The notes under the pieces: generated by a model
Seen by the model: the letters and a program-made list of their open reading frames with translations, nothing else
Databases searched by the model: none
What the model was told of the DNA's origin: nothing
Translations under genes and position numbers: made by a program
Assembly (NCBI GenBank): GCA_965214955.1
Contig: CBDCCU010000004.1
Location: forward strand, 231,963 to 295,962
Reading direction: 5' to 3'
DNA: 64,000 bases
Source: Aliikangiella sp965214955
Lineage (GTDB): Bacteria > Pseudomonadota > Gammaproteobacteria > Enterobacterales > Kangiellaceae
In this document: in pieces, positions 1 through 6,017 of the stretch
Layout of the letters: the number at the start of each line of letters is the position of its first letter
How positions within the stretch are numbered: position 1 is the stretch's first letter

Positions 1-433
1 TATGTATCTGCGCGCCAGTTTCTTCATCAATAGGCCCAATTAACGCTACTGACTCTTTAGCACCTTTAAAAATCTCATTTGCTTTTATTATTAAACTTTC
101 ACCAGCGATATTTCTTAATGCATCGGCAGAGCAACCATAGACAACGGTTCTTATTCCTGCCCAATAAATAGCACCACAGCACATAGCGCATGGCTCGGTG
201 CTGGTGTATAAGATTGACTGCTTTAGTTGTGAAGATGATAAAGACTGTTGCGACTTTTTCACTAAATTCAGCTCAGCATGACAAGTCACATCACCACTTG
301 AATTAACTGTGTTTTCTGCGGTTTCAACCACTTGATTATCAATAACTAGCAATGCACCAAAGGGATGGTTGCCATTGTTTTTTGCTTGTATTGCCAAATG
401 AAAAGATTGCTGAATAAATGAATGGTGATCCAT
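1..433 (-). CDS. Nucleoside deaminase (CDA superfamily), C-terminus cut by window edge
   Basis: This is a cytosolic zinc-dependent deaminase of the cytidine/guanine/tRNA-adenosine deaminase superfamily, which hydrolytically removes an amino group from a base. The frame read on the minus strand from the ATG at 433 shows the zinc motif CHAEL near residue 63 (catalytic Glu) and the second zinc motif EPCAMCCGAIYWAG near residues 86-99. The reading is open to the window edge, so the gene is 3'-incomplete here. The order HAE then PCxxC is the family signature. Which base it acts on cannot be told; the form resembles guanine deaminase-type or general nucleoside deaminases more than TadA. It is followed on its 5' side by the csrB-like RNA gene, which runs in the same direction and has its own terminator, so the two are probably independent units. 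Confidence 0.8.
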   Translation of the reverse strand, partial: MDHHSFIQQSFHLAIQAKNNGNHPFGALLVIDNQVVETAENTVNSSGDVTCHAELNLVKKSQQSLSSSQLKQSILYTSTEPCAMCCGAIYWAGIRTVVYGCSADALRNIAGESLIIKANEIFKGAKESVALIGPIDEETGAQIH

Positions 434-484
434 AAAATCAATGCCAAAGGCTAAGTGCTTTGCCTAAGAATAACGTCTGCCCAT

Positions 485-514
485 AAAAAAAGGCAACGAT
501 TAAAGTTGCCTTTT
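485..514 (-). terminator. Rho-independent terminator of the csrB-like RNA
   Basis: A 10-bp perfect stem (488-497 with 505-514, arms AAAAGGCAAC / GTTGCCTTTT) with a 7-nt loop. Read on the minus strand it is followed directly by seven T residues (A-run 485-491 on the plus strand). It closes the GGA-rich transcript upstream. Confidence 0.85.
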
Positions 515-814
515 AAATATTTTATCGACCTATCCGAGTACATTCCTTTGCCAATTCCTTTGGCTCCCAAGCTCCTTAAACTCCCCTATAATTCCTTTTA
601 ACTAAGTCCTTTTACGACTATCCTTGCTTTTAGCGCTATCCTTGCTGTCCTTTAAATAAAGTCCGTTAAGTCCATTTTCCTGTTCCTTTCACAATCCATG
701 TTGAGTAATCCTTTACTCGTTCCATTTAATGTTCATCAATGAACAAATCCTTTTTTAGCATCCTGCTACGAATCAATCCGTTAACCCGTTTCCTTGTCTG
801 CATTTCCTTGCGAC
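485..814 (-). ncRNA. csrB: CsrB-family regulatory RNA (CsrA sponge)
   Basis: This 330-nt non-coding stretch has no usable reading frame but, read on the minus strand, contains about 23 GGA motifs, most as AAGGA or CAGGA, spaced roughly 10-20 nt apart. Several sit in short hairpin loops: TAGC-AGGA-T-GCTA near 765, and GAGTAA-AGGA-TTACTC near 710. The predicted 5' end, GTCGCAAGGAAATGCAGAC, resembles the start of enterobacterial and Vibrio CsrB. The transcript has a sigma70-like promoter at its 5' side, a strong intrinsic terminator at its 3' side, and a UvrY/GacA-type palindrome about 190 bp upstream. In known systems such RNAs bind many CsrA dimers and relieve CsrA repression of translation. 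The length is close to that of E. coli CsrB (about 370 nt). The exact 5' end is inferred from the promoter, within a few bases. Confidence 0.88.
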
Positions 815-821
815 AAGTTGA

Positions 822-849
822 ATTCTAGAGAACTGAGCGTTTTCTACAA
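822..849 (-). promoter_or_regulatory. Sigma70-like promoter of csrB
   Basis: On the minus strand a -35-like TTGTAG (849-844) is separated by 16 nt from a -10-like TAGAAT (827-822). Transcription would begin around 814, just where the CsrB-like start GTCGCAAGG lies. Confidence 0.55.
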
Positions 850-992
850 CTAGCAGATAAACATTTTATTTTTCTGCAAAAAACTCAAAACTAAAAACAC
901 AAGCTATTTAGTCAATAATATCAAGCAGTTAGGCCAAAAACACAAAACTAAAGCAAACAATTTCTGACATCATTTTCGGCAATTGCTTACAC

Positions 993-1016
993 CTTTGTGA
1001 GATATATCTCACAAAG
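993..1016. promoter_or_regulatory. UvrY/GacA-type response-regulator box upstream of csrB
   Basis: A perfect 24-bp palindrome whose core is TGTGAGATATATCTCACA (996-1013). It closely resembles the 18-bp UvrY/GacA sites (TGTGAGAGATCTCTTACA type) that lie far upstream of csrB in enterobacteria. Its centre is about 190 bp before the predicted csrB start, which is similar to the distance known for E. coli csrB. The TGTGA and TCACA half-sites are 8 bp apart, not the 6 bp of CRP sites. Confidence 0.7.
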
Positions 1017-1074
1017 ATTGTGGCAAATGTCTTACCTATGAAAAATAGCTTAAACCGTGAAATAAGCAATGCTT

Positions 1075-2199
1075 TTAGTTTGTTTCGAAACCAACCTGAT
1101 AAACCACAGAATCTTTATAGCCTGTGATCACACTTTTTGTACCCGATAAGGCTTTATCTAGCTGAGGATTACCTGTATCCACAATTAGTGGACGACCATC
1201 TAAGGCTTTAAGCTTCGACTTAGTTGCAATTACATCAAAATTGCTCCAACCTGCCTTTTGAATAACCTGAGGACTCAACTGATGATTGCCTCGCCCTAAA
1301 ATATGCCCTTGTCCACCAATTACAGTAATAATAAATTTAACTTTTTCGCCTGCTTCAAGTAATTTTAGAATATCCACTTCTATCGCATCTTGGCAAAAAA
1401 TCTCTTGCTGAAAAATAATGTCTGATCCTAGCAAAGTATTGTCTAACCCAAGCTCGTCCATAACTGCCGCGCAGGTTGTGCCAGAGCCAACCACATAATA
1501 AGTGTCATCGTCCATTTCTTCGATAATAAATGCCGCTATATCGGCAAGCACCAGCTCTTCATGCTCAACACCACCACTTTTTGTGGCTTGCACATATTGC
1601 AAAGCGGCTGGAATGTGTAAATCTCCATATTTTTTTGCTTTAACTTTGCCTTGCCTAAAAGCGGTTTCGTCAATATCCATAACATCGGCTTCAAACAAGC
1701 TCATCATTTCACCTTGGATCAAAAGCTTAACCAGTTTACCTGCCGCCTTAGGCGAAATAGCATACACACCAGAGTGAATTTTAACCCCCGCTGGAATGCC
1801 CAAAACCAATTGCTGATCATTACAACTGGCATAAATATCTCGCGCGGTTCCGTCACCTCCAGCAAATAAAATAAGATCAACTTTTTCCTTTTGTAAGGCT
1901 TTTACCGCCGCTTTTGTATCTTCACAGGTTGATTCAAATGGTGCTTGATAAACCACTTGATGTTCAATGTTTAAATGCTGGCAAGCTTGTTCCCCCATTT
2001 CGCCTGAAATGGTATAAACAGCAAAAGATTTATTGGCTTGTTTTAATTCATTTAATGCAATTTCGGCTTTGGTATTAGCCAGCTTTTTTGCCCCAAGCTT
2101 TAAAGCTTGCTCTCTAACATCTAAACCGTCGCTACCTTTTAAACCAACTCTGCCACCAACACCAGCAAAAGGATTAATAATAAGTCCAAGCTTAAACAT
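1075..2199 (-). CDS. ATP-NAD kinase family protein (AcoX/NAD kinase-like)
   Basis: A 374-residue soluble protein of the NAD kinase-like fold. The N-terminus MFKLGLIINPFAGVGG carries the nucleotide-binding NP(F/Y)AG segment, and around residues 113-120 is the family signature GGDGTARD, equivalent to the GGDGT motif of NAD and diacylglycerol kinases. The length of about 370 residues matches the ATP-NAD kinase/AcoX family rather than housekeeping NadK (about 295). Its substrate is not certain; family members are generally annotated only as ATP-NAD kinase-like. Its start overlaps the last 8 bp of epmC, so the two genes are very probably co-transcribed and translationally coupled, with epmC upstream. 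Confidence 0.75.
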   Translation of the reverse strand: MFKLGLIINPFAGVGGRVGLKGSDGLDVREQALKLGAKKLANTKAEIALNELKQANKSFAVYTISGEMGEQACQHLNIEHQVVYQAPFESTCEDTKAAVKALQKEKVDLILFAGGDGTARDIYASCNDQQLVLGIPAGVKIHSGVYAISPKAAGKLVKLLIQGEMMSLFEADVMDIDETAFRQGKVKAKKYGDLHIPAALQYVQATKSGGVEHEELVLADIAAFIIEEMDDDTYYVVGSGTTCAAVMDELGLDNTLLGSDIIFQQEIFCQDAIEVDILKLLEAGEKVKFIITVIGGQGHILGRGNHQLSPQVIQKAGWSNFDVIATKSKLKALDGRPLIVDTGNPQLDKALSGTKSVITGYKDSVVYQVGFETN

Positions 2200-2731
2200 A
2201 ATATGAAACTGCCTTATTGTTTCTAAATGCTTTGTTTAATGCATCAAATAATTTTTGCGCTCTAGGAGGAAGTTGCTCACACAAATAATCTTCTAGTTGC
2301 TCGGTGACTTTTTGTTTAAATTCAGCTGAAGCATCAATATTTTGACTAAGGTTATCTGCCGAAAAATGAAAGGGTTGATCCGTCGCTAAAGATAACGCCC
2401 ATTCAATGGCTTGCGGTTTAACTTCTACTTGTTCAAACATTGTTTGCTCCTCAGCCGTTCTACCTTCGGGATTATACCAATAACCAAAATCATCAATCGC
2501 TCGCCGTTCTTTGCCTGCAATGCACCAATGAGCAATTTCGTGCAATGCACTAGAGAAAAAATCTTCACGGCAAAATATGGTGGCTTTAGTGTTTTCAGTT
2601 GCCGCTTGATAAAAAGGTTCGTCAGCACCAAATTTTAGTTGGGTATTTTCACTGCGTAAAAATAACGATTCAAATACTTGTTGAAGTTGGTTAATTCGGA
2701 GCGAGTTCTGTTGAGTTGGATGACTAGCCAT
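2192..2731 (-). CDS. epmC: Elongation factor P hydroxylase EpmC
   Basis: A 179-residue protein matching the YfcM/EpmC family, which hydroxylates the lysylated lysine of translation elongation factor P, the last step of EF-P modification in gammaproteobacteria. The metal-binding HEIAHW motif is near residue 65, followed by CIAGKERRAIDDFGYWYNPEGR, a strongly conserved stretch of the family. Length is as expected (about 180). It starts at an ATG and overlaps the following ATP-NAD kinase-like gene by 8 bp. The EF-P partner genes epmA/epmB/efp are not in this window. Confidence 0.9.
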   Translation of the reverse strand: MASHPTQQNSLRINQLQQVFESLFLRSENTQLKFGADEPFYQAATENTKATIFCREDFFSSALHEIAHWCIAGKERRAIDDFGYWYNPEGRTAEEQTMFEQVEVKPQAIEWALSLATDQPFHFSADNLSQNIDASAEFKQKVTEQLEDYLCEQLPPRAQKLFDALNKAFRNNKAVSYYV

Positions 2732-2904
2732 TGCAAGTAGATTTTAATAGAAAACTTTTGTCAGTTTGTTGATATAATTCAATAACTTCTGCACACTTTT
2801 TAAACTAAACTCGAAGTTTAGGGCAAAATCGACTACAATTATAAGCTGATATTGAAGCTAATTTCTATATAAATCAAAATCTTAATCAATCAAAACCTTA
2901 AGCT

Positions 2905-3153
2905 ATGACCGATCAAATTATCAAAGTTGAAGCCGATCCAAAAGATGAAGGCTGTGTGCAGATTACACTGCGCCACATTCCCAGTAAACTTCAATTTTGG
3001 CGCTCAAAACAACCGCAAACTATTGTGTATAAAGGTCATGGTAATAGCTGGTATAAATTACCAAACTTTAAACCTGCACCTAGCCGCTTAGTACCTTTAT
3101 TAAAAGCCATTACTTATGCGCCGCAATATAAGCATTTGCGTTATAAAATTTAA
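2905..3153 (+). CDS. Conserved small protein of unknown function (82 aa)
   Basis: An 82-residue basic protein beginning MTDQIIKVEADPKDEGCVQITLRH. It has no signal peptide or membrane segment and no motif that I recognise. The sequence is rich in Lys, Pro and aromatic residues, with a compact mixed alpha/beta look. It is convergent with fabR, whose stop lies 10 bp away, and divergent from epmC. The regular codon use and ATG start suggest a real gene; the function is unknown. Confidence 0.6.
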   Translation: MTDQIIKVEADPKDEGCVQITLRHIPSKLQFWRSKQPQTIVYKGHGNSWYKLPNFKPAPSRLVPLLKAITYAPQYKHLRYKI

Positions 3154-3162
3154 TATTTTTGC

Positions 3163-3777
3163 TTATTTTCTTCTTCGTTTGGCGTAACTCTCAGCGCCAA
3201 TTGCAATATACCGTAACTGCACAATGGCTCGCTCTGAGATCTCTTTACGCTGTTTTGGTTTGGCATCTAACGACACCGCTCCAGCATTAAAAACTACCGC
3301 AACCATCGCGTCGGCTTGTGTCATTGCGGTATCTGCATCAAATCCAACGCCTTGGAAAAAATCGGCTAACTCCACACTAAAATATTGAATTTCTCTGGCA
3401 ACGGCATTTCTTAAAGCATTTGATGTTCCCGAACGCTCATGAAACAAAACTCTAAATACATTAGGGCTAGACTCAATGATTTCCATAAAAGTTAAAACCG
3501 AAGTGCGAATAACACTGCCACCTTTTTCAATTCTTTGCCTAGCTTTGCGCATAATTTGCCTAAGCGCCAAGCCCGACTCATCGACTAAGGTTAAACCCAG
3601 CTCATCCATATCTTTAAAGTGCCGATAAAACGAGGTGGGTGCAATATCGGCTTCACGTGCCACTTCTCGCAAGCTTAATGCAGCAAAGGATTTATCAGCT
3701 GACAACTGAGTTAAAGCCGCGTCAATAATTTTGCGCCGTGTTCTTTCTTTTTGTTCAGCCCGAGAAACTTTATTCAT
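3163..3777 (-). CDS. fabR: TetR-family repressor FabR of unsaturated fatty acid synthesis
   Basis: A 204-residue TetR-family DNA-binding protein. The N-terminal RAEQKERTRRKIIDAALTQL and the helix-turn-helix region SLREVAREADIAPTSFYRHF (about residues 36-56) are highly characteristic of FabR. In E. coli FabR represses fabA and fabB in response to the unsaturated/saturated acyl pool. The C-terminal ligand domain is complete and the length fits the family (about 210). It faces the small gene at 2905 tail to tail and is divergent from the ParDE operon. A site very like the known FabR operator lies upstream of the desaturase gene at 25561, giving it a probable target within the window. Confidence 0.9.
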   Translation of the reverse strand: MNKVSRAEQKERTRRKIIDAALTQLSADKSFAALSLREVAREADIAPTSFYRHFKDMDELGLTLVDESGLALRQIMRKARQRIEKGGSVIRTSVLTFMEIIESSPNVFRVLFHERSGTSNALRNAVAREIQYFSVELADFFQGVGFDADTAMTQADAMVAVVFNAGAVSLDAKPKQRKEISERAIVQLRYIAIGAESYAKRRRK

Positions 3778-3971
3778 GCTTGTTTATTGTTTTTTGCTGT
3801 TATTAACAACCCTATTGTTATCGGTTATTTATTAAATATCAATAGCTTAATTAGTGGGCGAATAAAGTAAAAGGTAGATGCATCAACAAATCAGCCTAAA
3901 GCACAAACATTGACAATCTTTGTATTTAAACCTAGCATAACATTTATAAATGTTTACCTCTGGAGGTCATC

Positions 3972-4229
3972 ATGCATATATCTCTAACTTCCGAGCTTGA
4001 GTCTCGGGTTAAAAGCAAAGTTGAAAGTGGCCTATACAATAATGCCAGCGAAGTGATCCGTGAAGCACTACGTTTTATGGATACCCATGAAGACTGGATC
4101 ATTGAGGTAAAATTAGCACACTTACGTGAACAACTAAAAATTGGCACTAACCAGTTAGATCGCGGTGAAGGCATCGTCATAGAATCCAAATCAGCTTTAG
4201 ACTCACTGTTTGACGATGTAAAAACTTAA
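3972..4229 (+). CDS. parD: ParD-family antitoxin (ribbon-helix-helix)
   Basis: An 85-residue antitoxin. The N-terminal half, MHISLTSELESRVKSKVESG then YNNASEVIREALRFM, is the ribbon-helix-helix DNA-binding domain of ParD proteins, which autoregulates the operon as a dimer. The acidic C-terminal tail (SALDSLFDDVKT) would wrap and neutralise the ParE toxin. A strong ribosome binding site, TGGAGG, lies about 6 bp before the ATG. The toxin gene follows after 5 bp, the usual arrangement of a parDE operon. Such pairs are frequently horizontally acquired, and the neighbours at 4.6-5.7 kb are also accessory in character. Confidence 0.9.
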   Translation: MHISLTSELESRVKSKVESGLYNNASEVIREALRFMDTHEDWIIEVKLAHLREQLKIGTNQLDRGEGIVIESKSALDSLFDDVKT

Positions 4230-4234
4230 AACGT

Positions 4235-4540
4235 ATGTCAGCACATCAACTTGTTTTATCCCCAGCCGCAAAAACAGATCTAAAAGATATCTACCAATAT
4301 GGGCTTAGGCAATGGGGAAAAGCCCAATCCGACAATTACCTAAAAAGTTTGAAAGAGCATCTTTGGTCTCTTACCGAACAACCTCTGATAGGTATTGAGC
4401 GACCAGAGATCCTACCGAACAGTAGAAGCCTGTCTATTGAAAGCTATACCCTTTTTTACAGAGTCACTACTGATAAGGTGGAAATTATCCGCATACTACA
4501 TGGTCGTCAAGATCCTCAAAGACATTTATTAAAAAGTTAA
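4235..4540 (+). CDS. parE: ParE-family toxin (RelE/ParE superfamily)
   Basis: A 101-residue protein of the ParE toxin family, in which characterised members poison DNA gyrase. The pattern LSPAAKTDLKDIYQYGLRQWG at the N-terminus, the central HLWSLTEQPLIG, and the C-terminal IIRILHGRQDPQRHL are typical of ParE. It is preceded at 5 bp by the cognate parD. The protein appears full length with no frame disruption, so the pair is probably functional. A decayed end of a dispersed repeat begins 7 bp after its stop codon. Confidence 0.9.
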   Translation: MSAHQLVLSPAAKTDLKDIYQYGLRQWGKAQSDNYLKSLKEHLWSLTEQPLIGIERPEILPNSRSLSIESYTLFYRVTTDKVEIIRILHGRQDPQRHLLKS

Positions 4541-4547
4541 AAGAACA

Positions 4548-4572
4548 TATACCCGTTCTACTTTGATATTCA
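4548..4572 (+). repeat. Decayed terminal end of repeat family A
   Basis: The sequence starting TATACCCGTTCTACTTTGAT matches the terminal inverted repeat of the family A elements at 23817-24082 and 54525-54641, but no opposite end is present nearby. It directly follows parE. Confidence 0.5.
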
Positions 4573-4627
4573 TTTATCATTACGCATAACCCCAGTTGCA
4601 TATTTTGCATGCGCTACCTTTATCTTG

Positions 4628-4939
4628 TTATGAGTTGTCAGGCTTAATAGAACCAGACCTGATTAATTTAACTAAAACATCTATCCTCTTATTTATTTTG
4701 CTACTCTCAGCTTCAACCGCCCCAGAAGCGATTGCCACCGCCATAAAGAAGAAAAAGCCTCCACTTTCAAAAAGTGGCGACTCTGTAAAATATTGATACG
4801 AAATTAAAGTCGCTACAAAAGCCAATAAAGAGAGAAGTCCTCTATAAGGCGTTGGCTTTAAAGACTCAAATTCTTTAATTAATTTTTCATTCGTTTTAAG
4901 TTCATGCTCTGCAATTATTTTTATTGCTCTTTCATCCAT
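4628..4939 (-). CDS. Small membrane protein of unknown function (103 aa)
   Basis: A 103-residue protein with two predicted membrane segments: about residues 35-52 (GLLSLLAFVATLISYQYF) and about residues 61-76 (GFFFFMAVAIASGAVE). The N-terminus is charged and helical, and the C-terminus is basic. A strong ribosome binding site (AGGAGG) lies about 8 bp before the ATG, which supports this start. It is the third of three same-strand small genes (5691 to 4628) that form a probable operon. I do not recognise the family. An association with toxin or immunity functions is only suggested by the neighbourhood. Confidence 0.6.
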   Translation of the reverse strand: MDERAIKIIAEHELKTNEKLIKEFESLKPTPYRGLLSLLAFVATLISYQYFTESPLFESGGFFFFMAVAIASGAVEAESSKINKRIDVLVKLIRSGSIKPDNS

Positions 4940-5019
4940 TTGGTAATCCTCCTATTGTATTCATAGCGCCAAAATAAATTGAGCTTTTTGTTAGCTCAGT
5001 TTTCATCGTATTATTAACA

Positions 5020-5264
5020 CTAACGTTCCCGTCCAACATACACAACAGATTTTTTCTTAGAAGAGACAAGAGTAGTTCCTGTTCCCCAATATACATCTTT
5101 GGTATTAGAATAATTCTTCGCAATGTCAAGAGTAGCTTCACGAGATATTAGCTTAGCTTCTTATGTTGATTGGTATGATTCTCTAAAACTATTGGCAAAT
5201 GTTTGATTTTCGGATTCCAATTACGGTAGCTATCTAGTTTTGCACTTTTAAATGGTAACTTCAC
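5020..5264 (-). pseudogene. Small gene (about 81 aa) interrupted by one frameshift
   Basis: Two overlapping open segments join into one sensible protein if one A is added to the AA at about 5161-5163 (minus-strand CATAAGAAG read as CATAAAGAAG). The first segment begins at a GTG at 5264 (VKLPFKSAKLDSYRNWNPK), with AAGG about 8 bp upstream. The second continues as EAKLISREATLDIAKNYSN and ends VVYVGRER at the stop at 5020. The start overlaps the last 17 bp of the upstream gene (5248-5691), as in translationally coupled pairs. The family is not recognised. The lesion is a single homopolymer-type indel, so it may be a sequencing error and not true decay. Confidence 0.5.
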
Positions 5265-5691
5265 AGACATCACCTTTCTCATTAATATATTTAATTCCAT
5301 TAAAGGTAGCTTCCCTACCTGTCCATCTAGCTCGCACTTTTACTGGGAGTTTTAAATTAGACTCATTTAGATAAGTACTAAGAATCTGAATATCTTCTGT
5401 ATCTGGTTTTGCTATTCCAAACCAGAAGGGTAACCACCTATCACTTAAAATAATGCTAAAGGATTCTGAACCGTCAAAAACTCCAAATTTAATTTTTCCA
5501 TTCTGAAACGTAAATTCAGCAAGCTCAAGTTCCATAACATCACTAGAAAAATGGGGGTGAGTATCAGGTATAACATGATCGAAACAGTCAACCCCTTCTT
5601 TATCATTGTGATAAAAACACCAGCGGTGAGCTTTCAAATCTTCAATCGTAATGCTTTCTATCGTTTTAGGTTGGATCATTCGATGTACCAT
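5248..5691 (-). CDS. Hypothetical protein, 147 aa, possibly immunity-like
   Basis: A 147-residue soluble protein with no signal peptide or membrane segment. It is rich in aromatic and acidic residues (HRWCFYHNDKEGVDCFDH, then RWLPFWFGIAKP) and has an alternating beta-strand look with a C-terminal RARWTGREATFNGIKY. I do not recognise a family. Small, acidic, stand-alone proteins of this kind next to toxin-antitoxin genes are often immunity proteins of contact-dependent or polymorphic toxins, but no toxin gene is present here, so this is only a suggestion. It is the first gene of a three-gene minus-strand cluster. Confidence 0.55.
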   Translation of the reverse strand: MVHRMIQPKTIESITIEDLKAHRWCFYHNDKEGVDCFDHVIPDTHPHFSSDVMELELAEFTFQNGKIKFGVFDGSESFSIILSDRWLPFWFGIAKPDTEDIQILSTYLNESNLKLPVKVRARWTGREATFNGIKYINEKGDVCEVTI

Positions 5692-5960
5692 TTAACAATT
5701 CTCTATATGCAGTAAATCTCAATAATTCGATTTTTTAGATTTACTACATTTCAATTTATCCAATAAATTAGCATGCTATATCACTTTAGTCACTTTGCAA
5801 AAAAATAACTACTAAGGTTTTATGCAAGAAAAGTAGGAGGATAAAATTGGGCGGTCAAGCACACTTCACTAAATACAACGACTTTATGCCCTATTTTAAA
5901 ATACTGAGAAAATCTGAGCCCAACTTAAATTCATCTCTCATATATACCCGCTCCACTAAA
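5692..5960. other. Intergenic stretch with one partial dispersed repeat
   Basis: No gene is supported here. At 5733-5775 a segment (ATTTTTTAGATTTACTACAT onward to CAATAAATTAGC) is similar to one at 25245-25290, indicating a degenerate dispersed repeat. A fragment of the family A end (TATACCCGCTC) is present at 5943-5953. A TTG-initiated 49-codon frame after AGGAGG at 5835 runs into the ppsA terminator and is not convincing as a gene. Confidence 0.4.
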
Positions 5961-5994
5961 CAAAAAACGCCAGCAAAAATGCTGGCGCTTTTTT
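5961..5994 (-). terminator. Intrinsic terminator of ppsA
   Basis: Stem CGCCAGC (5968-5974) with GCTGGCG (5981-5987) and a 6-nt loop, followed on the minus strand by a run of six T. T-runs exist on both sides, so it could act in both directions. It lies 24 bp after the ppsA stop codon. Confidence 0.85.
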
Positions 5995-6017
5995 AATACT
6001 ACTAACAGACTTTAAAC

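Noticed and set aside
993..1016. CRP (cAMP receptor protein) site
   Set aside because: The TGTGA and TCACA half-sites are 8 bp apart; CRP needs 6 bp. The UvrY/GacA form and its distance to csrB fit better.
4932..5141. A 69-residue minus-strand frame
   Set aside because: It is out of frame with the better-supported joined gene at 5020-5264, lacks a ribosome site, and has no family-like sequence.
5847..5996. A TTG-initiated 49-residue frame after AGGAGG
   Set aside because: It runs through a repeat fragment and the ppsA terminator hairpin and has no sequence features of a protein; most likely chance.
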